A DNA stretch of 51,336 nucleotides from Spirogloea muscicola (lineage: Eukaryota > Streptophyta > Zygnematophyceae > Spirogloeales > Spirogloeaceae), in the NCBI GenBank assembly GCA_009602725.1, contig WELB01000250.1:42016-93351 (forward strand), given 5' to 3'. The notes under the pieces are model-generated. The model had not been told where the DNA came from and searched no databases. It saw only the letters and a program-made list of their open reading frames with translations. Below, piece after piece: positions 45,301 to 51,336 of this stretch (position 1 is the stretch's first letter; the number at the start of each line of letters is the position of its first letter). The position numbers and the translations under genes are program-made.

Positions 45301-47408
45301 TTCCTCATAATGTTACCTGGGGCCTTTCTCTGCTGTACGCACTCAGCCAACCCGACAATCTTGGAACAGCTGAACAGGGTAGGTACGTCCTCCTCAGCCG
45401 CTTGCACTTTTACTTCTAACATTGAGGTACTGAGTCAAGATATACCCACTTGTTACAGGGCAGCTAGCTTGGAGCATGCGGTTCTTGGCATCAATCGTCT
45501 CGCAAAGCTTCCTCGCATTCGGTGAGATTTTGGAGCTATACCGCAAGGGGTTGGAGCTTGCTGGGGGTATCACACGAGTTGCTGAGCTCAGCAAGCTTTT
45601 GACTGCGGCACAACAAGGTACGACACCCTAAACAATGTGGATTGCCAAGGCCTGTGGAGAACCTTGGTGACTTTCTCATACAAGTATCTGACAGTACATC
45701 TGACAAAACTGAGAGTCTAGTCAATCAGTCTGCATGCAGAGCGTGATTTGTGTCGGCTCCACCAAGCACAGGTAGCTCACTAGCACTAGGTGTGCTAGTG
45801 CCTACTCATCTGTAGCTTCTGCTCATTCACATGTATGTATTGGCAGACTTGTCAAGATCGAGTCCTTTGTCCAATGTTGGCGAGGATATCAGCAAGTCCA
45901 TTGTACTAGAAGGTGAGAGTGGTACACCATACGGCAGTGGCAACCAGGTGGCACAAGGAACCCAGATGTTGAGATTCTGTGGGGTGGACGTGGTCACCCC
46001 CAGTCAGAAACTTCTTGTGCGAGGATTGCACCTCACTGTCAAGGCCCAGCAATCTCTCCTTGTCACTGGTGATCAACCATTACTTACACTTGAAGGCCGC
46101 AATTATCTCCTGCTTTGTTCATGAATCCTCCATTGAGAATGATACCTGCATCAGTGGCCTGCAACACTCAGCACATCGCGTCACTGACATTCCAAACCTG
46201 AGATGACCATCAGGCTGAATCATCAAGGGGACTGACAGGATGCTATTGACAAATTGCCATAATTGCAGGACCCAATGGGAGTGGCAAGAGCTCCTTATTC
46301 CGGGCTTTGGGTAAGTTGTGGCCCTTAGCTGGGGGCTATATAAATTCAGTGCCAAATGAGGATATCTTCTACGTGCCACAGCGACCTTAGACAGCAAAAG
46401 GGACCTTGCGAGACCAACTCATTTATCCCTTGGCAAAGGAGGAAGCTGCTGCCAGTTTCTCAGGTGTGGCTAGAGAACGCTGAATGTTTAATCTTGTCGG
46501 TTGCTTCTGTATCATGGTTACATCAAGCTTCCCCTAGCTGTGCCGCGTGCTTGTGGTCCTAGTGGATGCACGATTTGATGATTCCTCTTGCTGTACATTT
46601 ATATGTAGGTGGAGTGGTTGCTTTGGACGAGAGATTGAAGGCAATTTTGGAAGACGTGCGGTTAGTATACCTGCTGGACCGCGAGGGAGGCTGGGATGCA
46701 AGTCCTGCATGGGAGGACATGCTTCCACTTGGGGAGCAGCAGCGCATAGGCATGGTAAGGAGAGATGTTCCGATTCAATAGCCTTGACTGTTGGCTTGCA
46801 GTCACACTCAAACCTGTTTGGGATTTGTCTTCTTTGACGTGCAAGTTTGAATGAGGCTTTGTCACTTTGGCGCAGGGACGACTCTTCTTCCATCGCCCTG
46901 TCTTTGGCATCCTTGATAAATGCACAAAGTAAGCCACTATTGTTGACCAGTGCCCCTCTGGTTTGCATCAGTGTGCCGCAGACGAGCTGTTGTCGGCTAT
47001 GAGTCCAATAGCATTGCTTTGATTGTTGCGATAGGGGCTGCCATTGCAATTGTCGCTGGTAAGAATGTCAATGGTGTCCTTCAGAGGGGTAAATAAGTCT
47101 TCCTCGGGATTGTGGCAGTGCCACCAGCGTGGATGTGGAGGAGCATTTGTACATAAAAGCGAAGCAACTTGGCATCACCGTGATAACTATCTCTCAGGTT
47201 GTTATTGTATAGACATGCTAATGCTGACAGGCACCTCTGCGATACTTGTCATGAAGAAGGCTTGTTGAGTGGCTGCTAAAAGCTTCACTGTGCACGTTTT
47301 GTGTGACAGAGACCAGCACTGATTCCATACCACAGCTTGGAGTTACGGCTCATTGATGGGGAGGGTGCATGGGAATTGAGAGCCATTCAGCCATCTGGAG
47401 CATCTTGA
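39376..47408 (+). CDS. ABCD1/PXA1: Full-size peroxisomal ABCD transporter (COMATOSE/PXA1 type), interrupted by TAG
   Basis: About 27 exons code for about 1,305 aa. Firm exons run from 40343-40567 through 40692-40889, 41121-41331, 41567-41810, 41900-42029, 42301-42379, 42585-42823, 42938-43113, 43250-43375, 43540-43594, 43653-43691, 43745-43903, 43998-44206, 44299-44389, 44597-44724, 44873-45022, 45128-45378, 45459-45617, 45847-46068, 46269-46463, 46609-46754, 46876-46928, 47119-47197 and 47310-47408. The N-terminal joins (39376-39446, 39564-about 39668, about 39990-40074) are tentative. Both TMD halves carry the ABCD EAA-like motif ([26 protein letters not shown]). NBD1 is canonical ([36 protein letters not shown]). 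NBD2 has [19 protein letters not shown] and FGILDKCT, with an in-frame TAG at 46388-46390 where Tyr is expected after VPQRP. The family imports long-chain acyl-CoAs and related carboxylates into peroxisomes for beta-oxidation. The TAG would remove the last 150 aa, so this may be a pseudogene, an allele or a base-call error. Confidence 0.92.
44458..44562 (+). repeat. 53-base exact tandem duplication inside an ABCD intron
   Basis: The unit beginning CATATTGTGCTCGGGGTGAC and ending ACACAAAGATG occurs at 44458 and again at 44511 without visible differences. It lies between the exons ending at 44389 and starting at 44597, so it does not affect coding. Confidence 0.95.
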
Positions 47409-47662
47409 GCAATTACTACTGGACGTTGATATGCTAATCCACTCTATGCTCCATGGACGACTACTTCGACAAGACTCGAACTGTCCCTGTAAACATCTCC
47501 AACTTTTTGGCCTCTCATTGCTGCTGTCAGGCTTCCATAGGCACCTAATTACTGAAAGTCAGATCTTGTACAGAACGTCATGAATTCTTAGCAGTATCAG
47601 CCTTGGGGCCCCCAAGCAATTCGCCATCTGATCCGCTTCCTTGCAGTTTCACTCACTCTGCA
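47409..47662. other. Convergent 3' flank with candidate poly(A) signal
   Basis: TGTAA, the poly(A) signal typical of chlorophytes, occurs at 47488-47492, 80 bases after the ABCD stop. One pentamer is weak evidence. Confidence 0.25.
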
Positions 47663-48629
47663 TCATTTACTGCAAAGCTGCACCAAAGCAGCACAATTGA
47701 CACCTCTGCCTAATGGAAAAAGCAGATTGTTCACATTCATGTTGATACAGGAGATTGCCAAGAAGCTGCTGGACTCTAAGTACAAAGAGACGTGTCTTTC
47801 CAGTAGCGGTTTCAGATCAAGCATGATGTAAGGAAGTTGAGTAGTCAATCTCTGCAACTGAGCAAGCATCTCAAGTGCAAGACTGTGAGACATTGTCTTG
47901 GATTCTCCTTCTGAGCCGGAGCTGCGCCTCATTGAACTTGCGATTAAAAGTGGCAGCTGCAGAAGCATAGACCACCAACAGCACGATCAATGTTACAACC
48001 AGAATGAGCCCATTGCTGACAAATGAGCTACTTACCACAGTTGCTATGAACTCGATCAGTGCCATACCAACAGCAGATCGCGACTGCATAACTGTAACAG
48101 AGGTTGTGTTGACATCAAACCTGCTGTGCTATTTCCAATGCCATCATCTCTTCCCAGGAGCTTGGCAGTGACTAACAGCGTTCCTGGAGCCTGCTGGAAG
48201 ACCTGAATCACAAAGCAGATTGTGGCCCATTGAGCAACAGTATGCCACCTGCCAAAGCACTAATACAAGGCCCTGCTAGTCATATCTCTCACTGAAAATA
48301 TCATGACTCGCGAAGAGGGTTGCGACAGTCAACAGAGATGAAGGCGTAATATGACCATACCGTGGTTGAAAACCTGAACTTTGTTTGTGATTTCCCTTCA
48401 TATACAGCTTGAGAAGTATTGACTACTGGGAAGTCACTGGCATCAGCAGAGGGCCCAGGATCACACAATCCTTCTCCCTGCCTTGAAAGAGCAATTTCAG
48501 AGAGCAGTGGTAAGGAAGTGAGCTACATCCCAGCTGCATGAGGAACTGCAGGGCCACAGCAAGCCCTCTATACTGGTCTTGTAAGAGGAGCAGAAGCCGT
48601 TCAGCAGCCCATCGCATTTCGACTTTCAT
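47663..48629 (-). CDS. Tentative small membrane protein, unknown
   Basis: Not recognised. Exons 48629-48558, 48422-48361, 48248-48121, 48091-48036 and 47956-47663 join in consistent phase to give 203 aa. The last four are the better supported: donors GTATGG, GTTTGA and GTAAGT pair with acceptors TTTGGCAG, TGTTACAG and TTCTGCAG in the right phases. The first exon has a weak donor (GCT|GTGGCC) and its acceptor partner ends CCAGTAG. Two hydrophobic segments are visible (VAQWATICFVIQVF and ALIEFIATVLPLLIA), then a Ser/Glu-rich link and a helical region (LALEMLAQLQRLTTQLPYI). The last 20 residues may be read-through of the real end. The proposed ATG overlaps the METTL16 stop (TGATG), which in a nucleus is probably coincidence; these exons could instead belong to a longer METTL16 transcript. 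Confidence 0.35.
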
Positions 48630-51336
48630 CAGTGAGGAGACTTGCAACCCTGGAGAATGAATGCAGACGGGGATATCAAATAATGAGCTCTAGCTCAGGC
48701 CAACTTACCTCTATGGTAAAAGGGTCTGCATTAAGTTGGCAGGTGACCTCTAGCTGCTGGAGCTCCTCCAACAGCAACTTCAACATACCAATCGCGCTGT
48801 GTTGTCTGCTGACGCCCTGCCGATTTGCACATGCATAAGGCATCAGTAAATTTTACTTCCACAGCTAGGCTTGAAGTTTAGGACCTGCAAAATGTGCTCT
48901 ATGATGAAGGATGTGCAGAGTGTGCACGTAATACCTGGAGTGTGAATGAGAGTTGCCGAGTAGGCTGAGCACTGCTTGGCAATCGAGGTAGGCTCACTAT
49001 CGGCTCGAAGGACCACGCAATCCCCCAGCGAGAAGTCCGTCCTTGCACAAATTCAGTGGTTCGCACTGTAAGGACCTGCAAATATACTACAATTATATAA
49101 GATTGCTGCAATCTGGTCATGGACGTGGATGAGGAAGCAGCATGTCGTGCTGTCCTTCAAACGCCTGTTCTTCCACAACCCAAACTACAGAGGAAATTGA
49201 GCAGCTGCATCCAGAGCCTGTATTACAGAGAATGACAGGGCAAAGTACCTTACTCTCCTGCAACAGGATCTTGAGGGCCTTGAGATTGACTTTTCTCCCA
49301 ACCATTGATGTAAACCAGCTGAAAGAATTGCACATTCTTGCCTTAGTACGAGAACATATACCAGTCACTATGATGGCGTGAACTCAGAAGCAAATGCAGC
49401 GCATGTGCCCAAAGATGACTGCGCCACACAACGAGAGGTGACCAGAAGCCTATGCAACAGCAACAGGCACCTTCTTTGTGTAAAGATCAGGTCCAAGGAA
49501 CTGAATAAACGTATGATGGCAACTTCGGACAGGGATTCTGAATGAATGGGTTTTGAGTTTGTGGGCAGTACTGAATAGTGTGACGGAGTTGCAGGCTCTC
49601 TTGCAGCATGCGGGTGATGAACGCCAGCTCTCCTCCTTCGCAAACCATCTCTGCAGCCGTACCTCCACAAGCTGTGCGAGGATTTGAAGCTGCCTCCAGA
49701 CACACAGAGGTCAGCCACATCAGGAGAAGAGACATTTCCAGAAATAGCTGTACACAGAGTGAGGCTGCATGTATCTGGTATCAAAGGTACTCTGAGCATC
49801 ATTTGCTTGACAGACAGTTGCCAAAGTAATAGCGCAAGGAATAAAGCACTGGCCTGCCGCTGCCAAGAAAAGCTGGACATGACTGAGGGGAAGGGGGAAT
49901 TTGCATGCCGGCAGGCACCTGCATCATCGATGCTGTCGAAGAACGGCGGATTGCACATGCAGAAATCGAAGCGCTCGCCGTCCAAGAGGACGTCTACGAG
50001 CATCCTTGACGAACATGCTGAGGAGAAAGTTGAAATGTGTTATTTCAAGAGCAACACCTCTCTAGATTTCATGTATTAGCAACACCCATTCTATTCGGAC
50101 ATCAACAACAAGACAAGCACCCCCGTCTGCACGGCTTTTTGACTATCGTGTTGCTTGAGGAGCGGAGGTAACAGCTAGTGAGCAGTGGCCCATTGTACCC
50201 TGATCTATATGTCAATGCTGACAGGCACTCTTGAAACCAAGCTTGCCCCTGCTCCGCTTGACATAAAGTATCAACACTGAGAACACCCCCGGCTTAGTGA
50301 CGCCAACGACGACACATCAGTCAGAACAGTCAACCTTGTGTGAGGAGTTTACACTGAGGGCAGGCCTTGACCTTCTGAGCTGTCCGCGATCACAAGTTGC
50401 TCAATCTCCTCAGCCTTGCGCTTGCCTAGCTGCACTGGTGCCTGCTCATCTGAGTCACATGCGACTCTGCCAGTGGACTTCTGGCAGGTGACAGCATCCA
50501 AAGCATCGCTGCTAGTCCGACTCTCGTCATCCCGGGGGTTCTTGTTGCCGGTTGTGGTATCCGTCAAGCACGGGTCTCGTGGGTCCTCTGTGGGTGGACC
50601 GGCGGGAGCCTCAAGGGGGACAGCCAGCGGACGCGCTTCTTCCGGGCCGTCAGCGCAGGCGGACCGGAGCTCGATGAGGTGCGCCAGGTGGGGGTTGGAG
50701 GCGATGTTGCGAGCAGCCCACTCCAGCGCCACTTGGGTCACGTCTGGCAGACACAGCCATAAGGCCAATGAGCGAGCAGGGCAACAAAGCCACGGCCTCC
50801 TGAGATGCCACTGGTTACCAGACACTACCGCTGGCACCCAGTAATCGTGCAATCCTGCACTCTTCATGGTGGCCCATAGACTCTGTGAGCTCTAAGAGCG
50901 ACTGTCTGGCAAAGGACAATGCGGCTGCTGATACCATGAGAGCGGCTGTAGAGCCAGCCCAGGTGCATCCAGAGGACCAGCGGCTGAAGGCGCGGTTAGT
51001 GGTGTTGTGGGCGGCGGCCGCACCGGTGGCCACGAAGCGCCAGCCGCAGAGGGCGGCGCCCAGGAGAGGGTAGATGCAGTTGGCGCCGGTGCCGACGTCG
51101 ACGCCGGCCACGGCCTCGGCGGAGGCGGCGGGGGGGCGCCGCCAGGGCGGGGGGTGGAGGGCGAGGAGGTCCTGGAGCCAGTGGACGTAGTTGGCGCGGT
51201 TGGGCACGGCGGGCACCAGCTGGCCGTCGGGGAGCCACCAGGCGACGCCGAAGTCGCGGTGCAGCAGCGCCGCCGTCAGCTGGCGCTGCGCGTCGAAGCT
51301 CGACCAGCGCAGGCCCGGCCGCCCGCCGCGCCGCCC
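48629..51336 (-). CDS. METTL16: METTL16/FIO1-type RNA m6A methyltransferase, 5' partial
   Basis: Eight exons are visible: from the window edge (51336)-51024, then 50743-50372, 50017-49919, 49689-49572, 49318-49249, 49075-48935, 48816-48709 and 48649-48629, coding 413 aa without the N-terminus. Motifs: LHRDFGVAWWLP; PNRANYVHWLQDLL; the SAM-binding loop DVGTGANCIYPLLG; the catalytic NPPF (49941-49952) in FDFCMCNPPFFD; CEGGELAFITRML; WFTSMVGRK; and TEFVQGRTSRWGIAWSF. The family methylates A43 of U6 snRNA and hairpins in SAM synthetase mRNA, so it acts in the nucleus on splicing and SAM homeostasis; Arabidopsis FIO1 is the plant counterpart. Exon 50743-50372 holds an insertion of about 85 residues, rich in Pro, Asp and Ser, between the SAM-binding and catalytic parts. 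The final seven-codon exon is inferred from phase only. The edge exon is about 75% GC. Confidence 0.93.

Noticed and set aside
46388-46390. Reassignment of TAG to an amino acid
   Set aside because: TAG terminates eL39 (35493) and the 38527 gene at the family-expected position, so it is a normal stop in this genome.

Overview
The window is nuclear DNA of an intron-rich eukaryote, most likely a green alga (Viridiplantae, possibly Chlorophyta; I cannot place it to class). Evidence: about 85 phase-consistent spliceosomal introns; a SUMO ligase of plant SIZ1 type (SAP-PHD-PINIT-SP-RING); a full-size, two-halves peroxisomal ABCD transporter like plant COMATOSE/PXA1; a CASTOR/POLLUX ion channel; a UPF0426-like plastid protein. 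Several gene starts sit in extremely GC-rich, GCC/GGC-repetitive DNA, while gene bodies are near 50% GC. One 768-base assembly gap (32740-33507) and one single N (26424) are present.

Layout: 1-2235, 5'-truncated Ala-rich hypothetical gene (+). 2888-3868, Yippee-like (-). 4130-5720, retroelement tails. 7619-12267, SIZ1-type SUMO E3 (-, 15 exons, 786 aa). 13394-18504, CDC27/APC3 (-, 17 exons, 776 aa). 18636-26160, a cluster of degenerate, 5'-truncated LINE-like elements, interrupted by a membrane-anchored coiled-coil gene (21453-23071, +). 26375-27305, unrecognised conserved-looking gene (+). 28421-32739, CASTOR/POLLUX channel (-), divergent across the gap from a UPF0426-like gene (33508-34043, +). 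35493-36003, ribosomal protein eL39 (-). 38527-39076, small one-TM protein (-), divergent from the ABCD transporter (39376-47408, +, about 27 exons). 47663-48629, tentative membrane protein (-). 48629-51336, METTL16/FIO1 m6A methyltransferase (-), whose 5' end lies beyond the window.

The genes are housekeeping functions (cell cycle ubiquitylation, sumoylation, RNA methylation, translation, peroxisomal import) with no operon-like logic. The exon models were built by hand from splice signals, reading phase and family alignment, so junctions inside recognised domains are strong and terminal exons are weaker.

The most unusual observations are: an in-frame TAG plus loss of the catalytic glutamate in the second ATPase domain of the ABCD transporter; a family of about 20 short hairpin repeats (GGGCTG...CAGCCC) that appear to be the 3' tails of the LINE-like elements and that lie just upstream of seven gene starts; several GC-AG introns; and an eL39 gene whose first coding exon is the start codon alone.
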